Both the position numbers and the translations under genes were made by a program. A DNA stretch of 64,000 nucleotides, from positions 124,001 through 188,000 of the forward strand of contig NZ_JBJGED010000007.1 of the NCBI RefSeq assembly GCF_045062745.1, given 5' to 3'. The notes beneath the pieces were generated by a model that did no database searches, had not been told where the DNA came from, and worked only from the letters and a program-made list of their open reading frames with translations. Below are positions 1-8,833 of the stretch, one piece after another (the stretch's first letter is position 1; each line of letters starts with the position of its first letter). This DNA comes from Paenibacillus_AA sp045062745 (GTDB lineage Bacteria; Bacillota; Bacilli; Paenibacillales; NBRC-103111).

Positions 1-602
1 TCGAGAGCTACCGGAAGGCCAGGAAGCTGCTGGAAACGATCGATCCTTCGATCAAGGTGATGGACGCCGTCTACAGCGACCTGTATGCCGTCCCTGGGCT
101 GACCGATTACCCGGTGCCGCAGGCGCCTGGCGCGAACACTTATTTGAAGAAGGGAATCCCGCACTGGGTTTATTATTGCATGAGCCCGCAAGGTCCGTTT
201 ATCAATCGTTTCTTTGACACGAAGCTGCCCAAAGTGCGGATCCAGGGACTGATGTTTTATAAGCTCAAAACGCTTGGATTTCTGCATTGGGGCTTCAACT
301 ACTGGTACATCCTGAATAATGGCTTCGACCCCGAGGTTCAGGTCATGGTCGATCCGTTCACCGACGGATCCGCGGGAGCCAAGGCGCCGTATGGGGATGC
401 GTTCGTCGTTTATCCAGGCGCGGACGGCCCGATCGATTCGATTCGTTGGGAAGTATTCGCCGAAGCGATGCAGGATTATGCGCTTCTTCAGGCGCTCAAT
501 ATCAGCCCCGACGACGAGCGGCTTCTGCCGATCCACAGCTACAGCGACTTCCCCAAGTCGGAGCAATGGTTCGAGGATACGATGAGGATGCTGTTGTCCT
601 AA
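1..602 (+). CDS. GH123-like (DUF4091) glycoside hydrolase, C-terminal fragment
   Basis: An open frame (third frame) runs from the window edge to a stop at 600-602, so the start lies outside. The about 200 visible residues align closely with the last third of the protein at 14002-15723 (shared IDPSIKVMDAVYS, IPQAPG/VPQAPG, GFLHWG, LLDPFTDGSAG-type and SIRWEVFAE segments) and with the end of the fusion at 25968-28844. That family carries the catalytic domain once called DUF4091 and now linked to GH123 beta-N-acetylgalactosaminidases. The Asp-Glu catalytic pair expected about 25 residues upstream is off the window. Substrate is inferred from the family only. It probably belongs to the IclR-controlled locus. 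Confidence 0.85.
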   Translation, partial: ESYRKARKLLETIDPSIKVMDAVYSDLYAVPGLTDYPVPQAPGANTYLKKGIPHWVYYCMSPQGPFINRFFDTKLPKVRIQGLMFYKLKTLGFLHWGFNYWYILNNGFDPEVQVMVDPFTDGSAGAKAPYGDAFVVYPGADGPIDSIRWEVFAEAMQDYALLQALNISPDDERLLPIHSYSDFPKSEQWFEDTMRMLLS

Positions 603-652
603 CTGAATAGGGTCAAGATTCCATCCAGCCGCGTTTCCCCCGCATGACACTT

Positions 653-695
653 AATCGTCCTTCAGCTTGTCTTGTTGCAAGAGGAAGGACGATTT
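653..695 (+). terminator. candidate terminator of the first GH123-like gene
   Basis: AATCGTCCTTC (653-663) pairs perfectly with GAAGGACGATT (684-694), with a small inner CTTG/CAAG stem in the 20-nt loop. Only three T residues follow, so termination may be weak. Confidence 0.5.
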
Positions 696-753
696 CCATC
701 CCGTCCTTTACGTTAAAAACATATTCTGCAGGCAGAAAACACGGAAAACAATA

Positions 754-782
754 TTGACAATCATAAAGTCGAATATTATCCT
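754..782 (+). promoter_or_regulatory. IclR-regulon promoter 1
   Basis: TTGACA (754-759), 17-bp spacer, TATCCT (777-782). The same hexamers with the same spacing recur at 9522 and 13881. It should drive the ABC transporter and amidohydrolase genes. Confidence 0.8.
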
Positions 783-793
783 GTATATAGAAT
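778..793. promoter_or_regulatory. operator box A, promoter 1
   Basis: ATCCTGTATATAGAAT, an imperfect palindrome overlapping the -10, centred 30 bp before box B. It resembles boxes at 9546-9561 and 13905-13920. Inferred binding site of the IclR-family regulator. Confidence 0.6.
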
Positions 794-807
794 ACTACAT
801 AGTTATT

Positions 808-823
808 GTTCCGGATATGGAAC
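808..823. promoter_or_regulatory. operator box B, promoter 1
   Basis: GTTCCGGATATGGAAC, a palindrome with perfect GTTCC/GGAAC arms, 25 bp past the -10. It matches boxes at 9576-9591 and 13935-13950. Inferred IclR-family operator acting downstream of the start point. Confidence 0.7.
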
Positions 824-899
824 GATAGGGCGATTGACAGCGGGGGGATTATACTCAAATTCATGAATGAAGGAGGTTGTGAACTTCTACGAGAACATC

Positions 900-914
900 T
901 TGGAAGCGTTTACT
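900..914 (+). promoter_or_regulatory. cre-like site (CcpA) in the leader
   Basis: TTGGAAGCGTTTACT fits the degenerate Gram-positive cre consensus WTGNAANCGNWNNCW at every fixed position. It lies downstream of promoter 1, where CcpA would act as a roadblock under glucose. Confidence 0.55.
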
Positions 915-971
915 GTAAGGGGTTAGCTGTTGTTGTTGTTCCAATGAAACTAATCATTAGGAGATGACGAT

Positions 972-2693
972 ATGAGAGGCTTTCATAGACAAAAGATGGT
1001 GCTGATCTGGGCCATGTGCGCGCTGCTCGTTTTATTGGCCGCTTGCTCCAGTTCAGGAGGCTCGACAAGTTCGCCTTCGCCCACCAATCCGCCTTCCGGT
1101 ACTTCTGCTCCCACTGCCGCAGCCAGATCGGAATACGTGATCAAGTATATGGTGCCGGGCGGCGACGGGAAGCTGAAGCGCAGCGATGAAACGGAAATCG
1201 GAAAAGTCATTAAAGATAAATTCAACATCGTGATCGAATACGTTCCTTATGCGGGAAACTGGGACGAGAAAACGAATATGATGCTCGCCGCCAAGGACTA
1301 CCCGGAAATTCTCTGGATTCAGGGCAACATCAACTACAAGAAGTACCAGCAAGCGGGCGCGCTCGTGGCGCTGGACGATTATTTGCCCCAGTTGACCAAT
1401 TTCCAGAACCGCTGGAAGGAACAAATTCCTTTCTGGAGAGGGCTTGCGAACGACAAGAAGCTGTATAAATGGGAGTTCGGCAATTTCGACTCTTCTACGC
1501 TGGGAGCGGGGAACGACATCTGGGTCCGGATCGACGCTCTGGCGAAGCAAGGCTATCCGCAGCTTCATTCGGAGGACGATTGGGTCAAGTTTTTGAAGCA
1601 GGCGATGAAAGACTTCCCGACGGCGCCGGACGGCTCCAAAACGATCGGGATGACCGCCCCGTTCGGCGAAGCATACGGCATGGCGGGAATTGCGGGCATC
1701 TTGTACGAAAAAGGCGGCAAAACGACGGGAGTAGGCGGCAATGAAGGCGTCCTGTTCAGCAGCGCGGCAAACAAATTCGAAGACTACTTCAAAAACCAGG
1801 ACGTCGTCGATTCCTTTAAGTTTTTCAACCGGCTCTACCGCGAAGGCATCCTCGATCCCGAAAGCTTCACCGACAAGGTACCTCAGGTTAGGGAAAAGAC
1901 GAACAGCGGACGGTCGATCAGCTCCTGGTACTCCGGGACGCACAACAACAACCAGATCAAATCGTCGGGCCGTCCGGACCAGCAATTCATCATGATGCCG
2001 ATCCAGAGCAACCGGCAAATCCAGAACAAGGAACCGCGCCTTATGATGGAGCTGGACATTTATCCGTTCTACTCCATGGTCATTACGAAGAACGCCAAAG
2101 ATCCGAAACGAATCGTGGAGCTGCTCGACTTCTTCGCCTCCGAAGAAGGGCAAATCTTGATGCAGAACGGGATCGAAGGCAAGCATTACACGGTTCAGAA
2201 CGGCGTGCGCGTTCCTACGGATTTCTACAAAACCGAGACGAAAAATCCGGATAACAAGACGGGTTTATCCGGCGGCAACTGGTTTATTTTCGGTCAGGAC
2301 AAACGCGCCGGTAAAGATGGCAAACCGTACTCCTTCGGCTACGATCCGCAGCTGCGGGATGAGCTGGGCCAAACGCCCGAGACGATGAACGCCATTCAGA
2401 AGCTGGGCTGGAAATCGTCGGTCGAGTGGTGGCAAAAGAACGGCAAAGGCGCGAAGGTCGGCCTGATCGGCAATATCAAGCTCGATCCGACCTCGGAGCT
2501 GAATCCGGTCTATCAAAAGATGGTAGATCTCCGCGTCAAAAACACGCCGAAGCTGATCATGGCGAAGAGCGAGGCCGAATTCGATCAAATCTACAAGGAC
2601 CTGCTCGCGGAATACGAGAAGCTGAATCCGCAGAAGGTGATCGACAAGTTTAACGAAATGTATCAGGCCGAGTTAAACTCAGCCAAAAAGTAA
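972..2693 (+). CDS. ABC transporter solute-binding lipoprotein (LplA-type)
   Basis: Sugar- or oligosaccharide-binding protein of a CUT1 importer, anchored outside the membrane. The 573-residue product starts with a basic, hydrophobic signal and a lipobox (LLAAC, cysteine near residue 25), followed by a Ser/Gly/Pro-rich linker. The rest looks like solute-binding family 1; its length fits the long LplA-type proteins of Paenibacillus rather than 400-450-residue monosaccharide binders. AGGAG (959-963) lies 8 nt before the ATG. It is first in an operon with two permeases and an amidohydrolase, preceded by promoter 1 with paired operators and a cre-like site. The ligand is not readable; a glycan degraded by the GH123-like enzymes is likely. 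Confidence 0.9.
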   Translation: MRGFHRQKMVLIWAMCALLVLLAACSSSGGSTSSPSPTNPPSGTSAPTAAARSEYVIKYMVPGGDGKLKRSDETEIGKVIKDKFNIVIEYVPYAGNWDEKTNMMLAAKDYPEILWIQGNINYKKYQQAGALVALDDYLPQLTNFQNRWKEQIPFWRGLANDKKLYKWEFGNFDSSTLGAGNDIWVRIDALAKQGYPQLHSEDDWVKFLKQAMKDFPTAPDGSKTIGMTAPFGEAYGMAGIAGILYEKGGKTTGVGGNEGVLFSSAANKFEDYFKNQDVVDSFKFFNRLYREGILDPESFTDKVPQVREKTNSGRSISSWYSGTHNNNQIKSSGRPDQQFIMMPIQSNRQIQNKEPRLMMELDIYPFYSMVITKNAKDPKRIVELLDFFASEEGQILMQNGIEGKHYTVQNGVRVPTDFYKTETKNPDNKTGLSGGNWFIFGQDKRAGKDGKPYSFGYDPQLRDELGQTPETMNAIQKLGWKSSVEWWQKNGKGAKVGLIGNIKLDPTSELNPVYQKMVDLRVKNTPKLIMAKSEAEFDQIYKDLLAEYEKLNPQKVIDKFNEMYQAELNSAKK

Positions 2694-2778
2694 GCCGCAT
2701 TAGGCGGATCATGTCACAACGGACCGACCGGTTGTCCTGACCGGTTGGTCCGCAACATTAGAAGGCGGGTGCTGTACG

Positions 2779-3684
2779 GTGGCGTCTAAGCTGTATCGAC
2801 AACGTTATTTGATTCTCATGCTGGCGCCTGCAATCATAGCGGTGCTGATATTCGAATATATCCCGCTCGCCGGCTGGTTGATGGCGTTCAAACGGTATCA
2901 GGTCGGTCTGAGCATATGGGACGCTCAATGGGTCGGACTCGACAATTTCAAGCTGTTCTTCGTTCAGAGCAAGGATTACATCTACGTGCTGCGCAATACG
3001 CTGAGCATGAACCTGATGTCGATCGTCGTCAATTTGTCTCTGGGCCTGATCTTCGCCGTCCTGCTCAACGAAATCCGTATCCGGTTTTTCATCAAGACGG
3101 TCCAGACGGTTTCCTTTTTTCCGTTTTTCATTTCGTACGTCATCACGTATTCCATAGCGAACAGCTTCCTGGCCCAAAATTCCGGCATCCTCAACCAACT
3201 GATGGTCAAATGGGGATGGCTTGAGAGAGGGATCAATTTTCTTGGAGACCCGGACTACTCCTGGTTTCTTGTCATTTTTCTACAGGCATGGAAGTCGATC
3301 GGGTATATAAGCATCATATTTCTCGCCGCGATTTCGGCCATCCCGACCGAGCAGTATGAGGCGGCGGACATCGACGGGGCTTCCCGTTTACAAAAAATAC
3401 GGTTTATCACGATACCGAACCTGATCCCAACCTTGATCGTCATCCTCATCATGAACAGCGGGTGGGTGTTGAATTCGAATTTCGAGTTGTACTTTATGTT
3501 CACCAATGCGACGAATTGGGAAAGAATGGAAGTTCTTGATATGTATATTTATAAATTCGGTCTGAAGCAGCTTGATTACTCGTATGCTACCGCCGTCGGG
3601 ATCATGAAAACAGTCGTCAGCATCGTGCTTCTGTTATTGACCAACGCATTGGCGCGCAAAGCGACGGGAAGATCCGTGTTCTGA
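2779..3684 (+). CDS. CUT1 ABC transporter permease (LplB/UgpA-type)
   Basis: First membrane subunit of the importer, 301 residues with about six hydrophobic segments. The cytoplasmic EAA loop (EAADIDGAS, around residue 195) is the contact for the ATPase. It is read from a GTG start; the Shine-Dalgarno is weak and rather distant, so the start is less sure than the frame. It lies 85 bp after the binding protein gene and 17 bp before the second permease. No ATPase gene occurs in the window, as usual for Firmicute CUT1 systems that share an MsmX-type ATPase. Confidence 0.92.
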   Translation: MASKLYRQRYLILMLAPAIIAVLIFEYIPLAGWLMAFKRYQVGLSIWDAQWVGLDNFKLFFVQSKDYIYVLRNTLSMNLMSIVVNLSLGLIFAVLLNEIRIRFFIKTVQTVSFFPFFISYVITYSIANSFLAQNSGILNQLMVKWGWLERGINFLGDPDYSWFLVIFLQAWKSIGYISIIFLAAISAIPTEQYEAADIDGASRLQKIRFITIPNLIPTLIVILIMNSGWVLNSNFELYFMFTNATNWERMEVLDMYIYKFGLKQLDYSYATAVGIMKTVVSIVLLLLTNALARKATGRSVF

Positions 3685-3701
3685 TCAAGGAGGAGACATC
3701 C

Positions 3702-4577
3702 GTGCATAAGCTTTCATTCGGGGACCGAGTATTCGACTTCGTCAATGCTCTGATCATGATCGTGTTGTTCGTCGTGATGGTGTTTCCATTTCTTCATATC
3801 ATCAATTATTCCATAAGCGATTTCACGAAAGTGAGCGGGCATTTCCTGCTTTATCCGAGAGGCGCGACGCTGGAGTCGTACCGGGCGATGTTTCAAAATC
3901 CGAATCTTCTGCACAGCATTTTCATTTCCGTCGCCCGGACCGTTGTCGGAACGTCGATCATGGTGTTCTTCACCTCCATGGCCGGCTATGTCGTCTCTCG
4001 CGACGATATGCTCGGAATCAAATATATTCGCAAGTTTTTCGTATTCACGATGTACTTCAGCGTGGGGCTAATCCCAATGTATCTGTTGATCCAGAAGCTT
4101 GGATTGACCGGCACGTTTTGGGTTTACGTCATTCCCGGGGCCGTCGGCGTGTTCAATATGATCCTGATCAAAACGTATGTCGAGAGCTTGCCCAAGGAGC
4201 TGGAGGACGCGGCCTTTATCGACGGCGCCAGCGATCTGTATTTGTTTTTCCGGATCATATTCCCGCTCAGCGCGCCCGTTGTCGCCGCCATCTCGTTATT
4301 CTCAGCCATCGGGCAATGGAATTCGTTTGTCGACACCCAATTTTACAATGCGATGAATCCGGAGCTGTTCCCGCTCTCGTACGTCTTATATATCGCACTT
4401 CAATCCATTACATCCATTGAGCAGTTCCAGCTGGACCAGGAGGCCATGCGTGCGGTGACTCCGGAGACGCTGAAAATGGCGATGACGGTCATCACCGTGC
4501 TGCCAATTATGATCGTGTATCCGTTTTTGCAAAAGCATTTTATGAAGGGAATGTTGATCGGTTCCATCAAGGGCTGA
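3702..4577 (+). CDS. CUT1 ABC transporter permease (YtcP/UgpE-type)
   Basis: Second membrane subunit, 291 residues, about six transmembrane segments. The EAA-type loop EDAAFIDGAS lies around residue 168 and the C-terminal MKGMLIGSIKG is typical of YtcP-like permeases. GTG start preceded by AAGGAGGAG at good spacing. It completes the binding protein/permease/permease set of this operon. Confidence 0.93.
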   Translation: MHKLSFGDRVFDFVNALIMIVLFVVMVFPFLHIINYSISDFTKVSGHFLLYPRGATLESYRAMFQNPNLLHSIFISVARTVVGTSIMVFFTSMAGYVVSRDDMLGIKYIRKFFVFTMYFSVGLIPMYLLIQKLGLTGTFWVYVIPGAVGVFNMILIKTYVESLPKELEDAAFIDGASDLYLFFRIIFPLSAPVVAAISLFSAIGQWNSFVDTQFYNAMNPELFPLSYVLYIALQSITSIEQFQLDQEAMRAVTPETLKMAMTVITVLPIMIVYPFLQKHFMKGMLIGSIKG

Positions 4578-4597
4578 ATGATCAACCAAGAAAAGAG

Positions 4598-5446
4598 ATG
4601 ATGAACTTGCTTTTTGATTGCCACACCCATTTGGTGGAGCCTCATCACATATCGGGTCATTTCCTGGCGGACGCCAAGAAGGCTTGGGGCGAGAGCTTCC
4701 GGCTGAGCAGCACCCCGGAGGAACACCGCAAAGCGAACGAGGGCTGTACGGGCGCGATTGTGCTCGCGCTTGACGCACCGGCGGTAGGGTTCAACGTGCC
4801 GAATGAATGGGTGGCGCAGTATACGGCTGAGAACCCGACAAGACTGTTCGGCTTCGCCAGCGTCGACCCCAACCGGGACAGCCCGGAACGCCTGCTGGAA
4901 GCGGCGGTCAAGGAGCTTCATCTGAAGGGCTTGAAGCTCGCTCCGATCTATCAGGATTTTCATCCGCTGGATCGGATCTGTTACCCGCTCTATGCCAAAG
5001 CACAAGAATTGAAGCTGCCCATTATGTGGCACCAGGGCACGTCGTTCGTCCATAAAGGCCCGCTTGAGAAATCGCGGCCGGTCTATCTCGATCCGGTTGC
5101 CCGCTCCTTCCCGGATTTGAAAATGATCATCGCCCACATGGGCCATCCATGGATGGGCGAGACGATCAGCGTCGTTCGGAAAAATCCGAACGTGTTCACC
5201 GATATTTCCGCCTTGGCCAGCCGTCCGTGGCAGATGTACAATGCGCTTGTCGAAGCGGTGGAGTATGGGATTGAGGACAAACTTCTATTCGGTACCGACT
5301 TTCCGTTTTTTACTGTGGAGCGAACGGTCGAGTCGTTGCGGAATATAAATCTTGCCGTTGATGGGACGAACCTGCCTAGAGTTCCGGAACGGGTCATCGA
5401 GAAAATTTTGCACAAAAATACGCCTGAATTGCTTGGTCTTGTGTAG
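4598..5446 (+). CDS. amidohydrolase of the COG2159 type
   Basis: Metal-dependent TIM-barrel hydrolase or decarboxylase of 282 residues (the second Met at 4601 is an equally good start). Metal-ligand motifs are HTH near the N-terminus, WHQG around residue 148, AHMGHPW around 180 and FGTDFPF around 230. This pattern fits the amidohydrolase-2 superfamily, which includes lactonases and ACMSD-like decarboxylases. It is last in the transporter operon, 20 bp after the permease. Beside a Gfo/Idh/MocA dehydrogenase and an enolase-superfamily enzyme under the same operators, a sugar-acid lactonase is an attractive but unproven role. Confidence 0.82.
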   Translation: MMNLLFDCHTHLVEPHHISGHFLADAKKAWGESFRLSSTPEEHRKANEGCTGAIVLALDAPAVGFNVPNEWVAQYTAENPTRLFGFASVDPNRDSPERLLEAAVKELHLKGLKLAPIYQDFHPLDRICYPLYAKAQELKLPIMWHQGTSFVHKGPLEKSRPVYLDPVARSFPDLKMIIAHMGHPWMGETISVVRKNPNVFTDISALASRPWQMYNALVEAVEYGIEDKLLFGTDFPFFTVERTVESLRNINLAVDGTNLPRVPERVIEKILHKNTPELLGLV

Positions 5447-5484
5447 CGACACAGTCAAAACCGTTCCCTTTGGTTTGGAAGACA

Positions 5485-5522
5485 GGCTTCGAGAGGCCCG
5501 GATACCGGCCTGGTACGAAGCC
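5485..5522 (+). terminator. strong stem-loop after the transporter operon
   Basis: Nested arms GGCTTCG (5485-5491)/CGAAGCC (5516-5522) and AGGCC/GGCCT. No clean T-run follows (CTTTCC), so it may end transcription inefficiently or protect the 3' end of the mRNA. The rest of 5447-5641 shows no gene. Confidence 0.4.
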
Positions 5523-5644
5523 CTTTCCAAATTCCTATCGATTTCGGCAATTATAAAGGGAGGTGAGCCAAGGGAAATTGTAAACGCAGGTCATTTCGCG
5601 ATGTTTTGACAAAGTGAAATCCAAACCATCTCAGGAGGTAAGTG

Positions 5645-8146
5645 ATGAAAACGACAAGGCTGCTTGCCAAAATCTTGGCCGTATCTCTTGTTTTCAGCTT
5701 GTTCACCGGGATTCCGCTGCATGCGAAAGACGGCTCAACAGTAGTTGCTGCAGTTAATGAGGACGTCAACTTGGCGAAAGGAAAAACGGTCTTTGCTTCT
5801 TCCAGCTACGAGACGGCCAATACGGGCAAAAAATTTCTAGTAGACGGAATCCGGAGCACGACGAAGGACAGCTTCGGATGGTCAAGCGATGTGTATAATA
5901 CGTCCAGTACGAAGTGGGTTTGGGCCACGGTCGATCTGGATTCTTCTTACATAGTCAGCCGAGTGGATTTGTACCCCCGGGATGACGGCCAGTATGCCGG
6001 CAACAATTTCCCGGTCAATTTCGAGCTGAAGGTCTCTTCCGATAACGAAAACTGGACCGTGGTAAAACAGATCAGCAATTATCCTATCAATCCTAAAGGG
6101 GTGCAAAGCTTTTCATTCGACCCTGTCCGGGCCAGATTCGTAAGGGTGGAAGGCTTGGGCATCAAAACGTGGATATACGGCATGCAATTGGCCGAGATGG
6201 AGGTCTATGGAAACCCATCGTCCCGGTTAGGTGTAACAAATGGCATTCACGCCGATGGCAAGCTGACGGTTCAGGTCGGCAATTCGTCCGGCGAGCCTTT
6301 GACAGCTGAGTTCAACGAATGGACCTTGGTGCCGGCCCAACTGGGACCTAACGGCTTATCAGGCTTCGAGAATACGCAAACGATGCAGCTCCCGGACTAT
6401 TACCCGCAAGAATATGGCGATGCGAGCTTCTCACCCGAAGCCCTGGCCCAGATGGCCGACTCGGATAACGTGTATCATGCGACCAACTCCAAGTACAACT
6501 CTCCCTACCAGCGGTTCGACGTGCAGTTCGATGAGCCTGTGGGGAGCGAGATCTATGTAACGTGGGAAGGCCGAACGGATCAGGTAGCTACCTTGTATGT
6601 ATGGGATTTTGCAACCACGAAATGGAAGCCCTTGGAGTCCCGCGAGAGCGATGGAAGTCAGGATGTCCGAATACTGGCCAAGATCGACCCGGAATTGGTG
6701 CAAGGGCAAAAAGCGCATTTTATGGTGGCCGCGACGCAAAAAAATATCGCTGAGCCCGCCAAGAAACCGGCAGAGAACGAGTACGATTTCTCCTTCGTTT
6801 GGGAAACGGATACCCAATATTATTCGCAGAAATACCCGAACATCTTTGAAACGATGAATCGGTGGATTGCCGACAACAAGGATGCCAAAAAAATCAAATA
6901 CGTCATCCACACCGGGGATCTGGTTCAGAACTGGAATCAAGAGGATCAATGGCAGGTAGCCGATCAAAGCATGAAAATTTTGGAGGGTGCCGGCATCCCG
7001 TATGGGGTCGTGTCCGGCAACCACGATGTGAATCATCTGGTGAACGATTATGAATATTATTGGAAATATTTTGGCCGCGACCGTTTTGCGGGCAAGCCGG
7101 GGTATGGCGGAGACATGCAAAACAACCGGCATCATTATGACTTGATCTCGGCGGGCGGGATGGATTTCGTCATTCTGTACCTCGGCGTATACGGACGCAT
7201 CGATCAGCCGACCATTGATTGGGCCAATGGGGTACTAAGCCAGTACAAGGATCGTTATGCCATTGTAGGCACCCATGTATACATTGATGCGGCCGGCAAA
7301 TACGGGCTTAACGGCAAAGACATGATGGAGAAAATTGTCGCTCCTAACGAGAATGTCATTATGACGGTAAACGGACATTACCACGGCGCTTTTTACAACG
7401 TAAAACGGATCAATGGAAAAGTGGTTTACGAGGTGATGTCCGACTACCAGGAAGGACCGGAAGGCGGGCAAGGGTACATCCGGCTGCTGCAGTTCGACGC
7501 CAAAAATAAACGCATGTATATGAACACCTATTCGCCGTATAAGGATGACTACAACTTCTTCGCGGATGACCTGGAGCAGGCGACCTTCCCGCTGGACGCT
7601 CCAAAGGGCGAAATGTCGATTATGACGGATCAGTTCCAAATCAGCACAAAATCGGTCGGCGAGCCGATCGGTACGGTGAGTCCTGTGACCGAAGGGCCGG
7701 TCGCGCTCGAATTGGACCCCGACCGGATTGGGAAAGAGGCGGACGGGTGGTTCGTGAAGTTGACCGACTCGGCGGGGAACGTAATCAAATCCGATATCTG
7801 GAGATTCCAAGAGCGCTCCGGGCTCTACTCCGCTACGGTAGACGGGACACAGCTGATTCTGAATTTTGACAGGCCGCTGAGCAACGATTCACAACCCGAC
7901 CCGCAAGATTTCCAATTTTATGTAGAGAATAAGCCGACGGTGGTTTCAGCTGTGTATGTGGAAGGGAGCCGGATTACACTGACATTGGCCAAATCGGTTC
8001 CCGACCATGTTCCGGATCAAAAGGCGATCGCCGTCAGTTATACCCCGGGCTCTAAGCCGTTACGCGATTATGCGGGCTATCGTGTGGAACCGTTCGTGAA
8101 TTTCCCTGTTCGGCACATATCTCAAGGGCCGGGCCGCACCAAGTAA
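5645..8146 (+). CDS. secreted discoidin-domain metallophosphoesterase
   Basis: Exported phosphoesterase of 833 residues. It starts with a signal peptide ending near HAKDG, then an F5/8 type C (discoidin) carbohydrate-binding domain at about 40-195 and a linker domain. The calcineurin-like core follows at about 380-640, with metal motifs DTQ, GDLVQNW, GNHDVN and GHYHG. The first motif has Gln in place of the usual DxH histidine. The C-terminal 100 residues (ILNFDRPLS...VSYTPGSKPLRD) look like a SwmB-type beta-domain, often found in wall or surface proteins. AGGAGG is well placed for the ATG at 5645 rather than the GTG three bases earlier. The substrate could be a phosphorylated glycan or nucleotide. 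A strong terminator follows. Confidence 0.88.
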   Translation: MKTTRLLAKILAVSLVFSLFTGIPLHAKDGSTVVAAVNEDVNLAKGKTVFASSSYETANTGKKFLVDGIRSTTKDSFGWSSDVYNTSSTKWVWATVDLDSSYIVSRVDLYPRDDGQYAGNNFPVNFELKVSSDNENWTVVKQISNYPINPKGVQSFSFDPVRARFVRVEGLGIKTWIYGMQLAEMEVYGNPSSRLGVTNGIHADGKLTVQVGNSSGEPLTAEFNEWTLVPAQLGPNGLSGFENTQTMQLPDYYPQEYGDASFSPEALAQMADSDNVYHATNSKYNSPYQRFDVQFDEPVGSEIYVTWEGRTDQVATLYVWDFATTKWKPLESRESDGSQDVRILAKIDPELVQGQKAHFMVAATQKNIAEPAKKPAENEYDFSFVWETDTQYYSQKYPNIFETMNRWIADNKDAKKIKYVIHTGDLVQNWNQEDQWQVADQSMKILEGAGIPYGVVSGNHDVNHLVNDYEYYWKYFGRDRFAGKPGYGGDMQNNRHHYDLISAGGMDFVILYLGVYGRIDQPTIDWANGVLSQYKDRYAIVGTHVYIDAAGKYGLNGKDMMEKIVAPNENVIMTVNGHYHGAFYNVKRINGKVVYEVMSDYQEGPEGGQGYIRLLQFDAKNKRMYMNTYSPYKDDYNFFADDLEQATFPLDAPKGEMSIMTDQFQISTKSVGEPIGTVSPVTEGPVALELDPDRIGKEADGWFVKLTDSAGNVIKSDIWRFQERSGLYSATVDGTQLILNFDRPLSNDSQPDPQDFQFYVENKPTVVSAVYVEGSRITLTLAKSVPDHVPDQKAIAVSYTPGSKPLRDYAGYRVEPFVNFPVRHISQGPGRTK

Positions 8147-8179
8147 AAGCGAGCTCTGACAGGCAAAGCCGTCGAGACC

Positions 8180-8214
8180 GATTCCTCATCCTCCTCGGAT
8201 GGGGAATCTGTTTT
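8180..8214 (+). terminator. rho-independent terminator
   Basis: GATTCCTCATCC (8180-8191), 5-nt loop, GGATGGGGAATC (8197-8208): a 12-bp stem with one G-T pair, then TGTTTT. It separates the phosphoesterase gene from the HupE pair. Confidence 0.8.
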
Positions 8215-8250
8215 ACGAGCACCGTTTACATGAGGGAGAGGTGTAAAAGG

Positions 8251-8808
8251 GTGAATAGCGATTGGAATTCATTTCTCGAGTACACAGCGCTCGGGATCGG
8301 GCATATTTGGACCGGTTACGATCATCTCCTGTTTTTGGCGGCTGTTTTGATCGGAACCGGAAGCAAGTGGGACTATTTGAAAATCCTCTCCGCCTTCACC
8401 GTGGGGCACAGCATTACTTTGGCGTTGGCTTCGCTCGACATCGTCTCTATTCCCCCCTCCGTGATCGAACCGCTTATAGCGTTAAGCATCGTGTTGGCTG
8501 CGGGGGAGAGCTTGATGCGGAGGTCGATCGGGGGCCGCTGGCGGTTTACTTTGCTGTTCGGGCTCGTGCATGGCTTCGGGTTTGCCGGCGTATTGAAAGG
8601 ATTTTTCTCGTCCAACTTTGTGCTCGCGCTGTTCTCGTTTAATTTGGGCGTCGAGATCGGTCAATTGGTTTTCGCAGCGGTTGCCCTTCCGGTGTTGGGA
8701 TATATACGCAGAAGAACGGACGGCCATTCCCGGATGAAGTACGCGCTCCCCGCCGTTATCGGCGTATTCGGGCTGTATTGGTTTGTCGAGCGGGTCTTTA
8801 TATCCTGA
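8251..8808 (+). CDS. HupE/UreJ-family membrane protein
   Basis: Integral membrane protein of 185 residues with about six helices. The N-terminal HIWTGYDHLLF is the H-x4-D-H signature of the HupE/UreJ_2 family, thought to bind or pass transition metals. GHSIT and GLVHGFGFAG in later helices add further conserved histidines. A GTG start at 8251 has GGGAGAGG 9 nt upstream; the in-frame ATG at 8230 lies inside that Shine-Dalgarno and is less likely. The next gene, an EF-hand protein, begins 25 bp downstream and is probably its partner. The metal is not predictable. Confidence 0.82.
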   Translation: MNSDWNSFLEYTALGIGHIWTGYDHLLFLAAVLIGTGSKWDYLKILSAFTVGHSITLALASLDIVSIPPSVIEPLIALSIVLAAGESLMRRSIGGRWRFTLLFGLVHGFGFAGVLKGFFSSNFVLALFSFNLGVEIGQLVFAAVALPVLGYIRRRTDGHSRMKYALPAVIGVFGLYWFVERVFIS

Positions 8809-8833
8809 AATGATAGGAAAGGGGGAGCCGGGC

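Larger units (their letters stand above)
603..971. other. regulatory intergenic region, 369 bp
   Basis: No convincing gene. In order it holds a candidate terminator hairpin (653-695), the first IclR-regulon promoter (754-782) with its two palindromes, an about 150-nt leader and a cre-like site (900-914), then the Shine-Dalgarno of the solute-binding protein gene. Confidence 0.8.

Noticed and set aside
613..864. 83-codon minus-strand frame
   Set aside because: Spans promoter 1 and its operators; no Shine-Dalgarno or homology recognised.
863..967. possible leader peptide in the importer leader, preceded by GAAGGAGG-like sequence
   Set aside because: The Shine-Dalgarno falls inside the frame, or only 2 nt before the alternative GTG; no clear peptide signal or attenuator stem.
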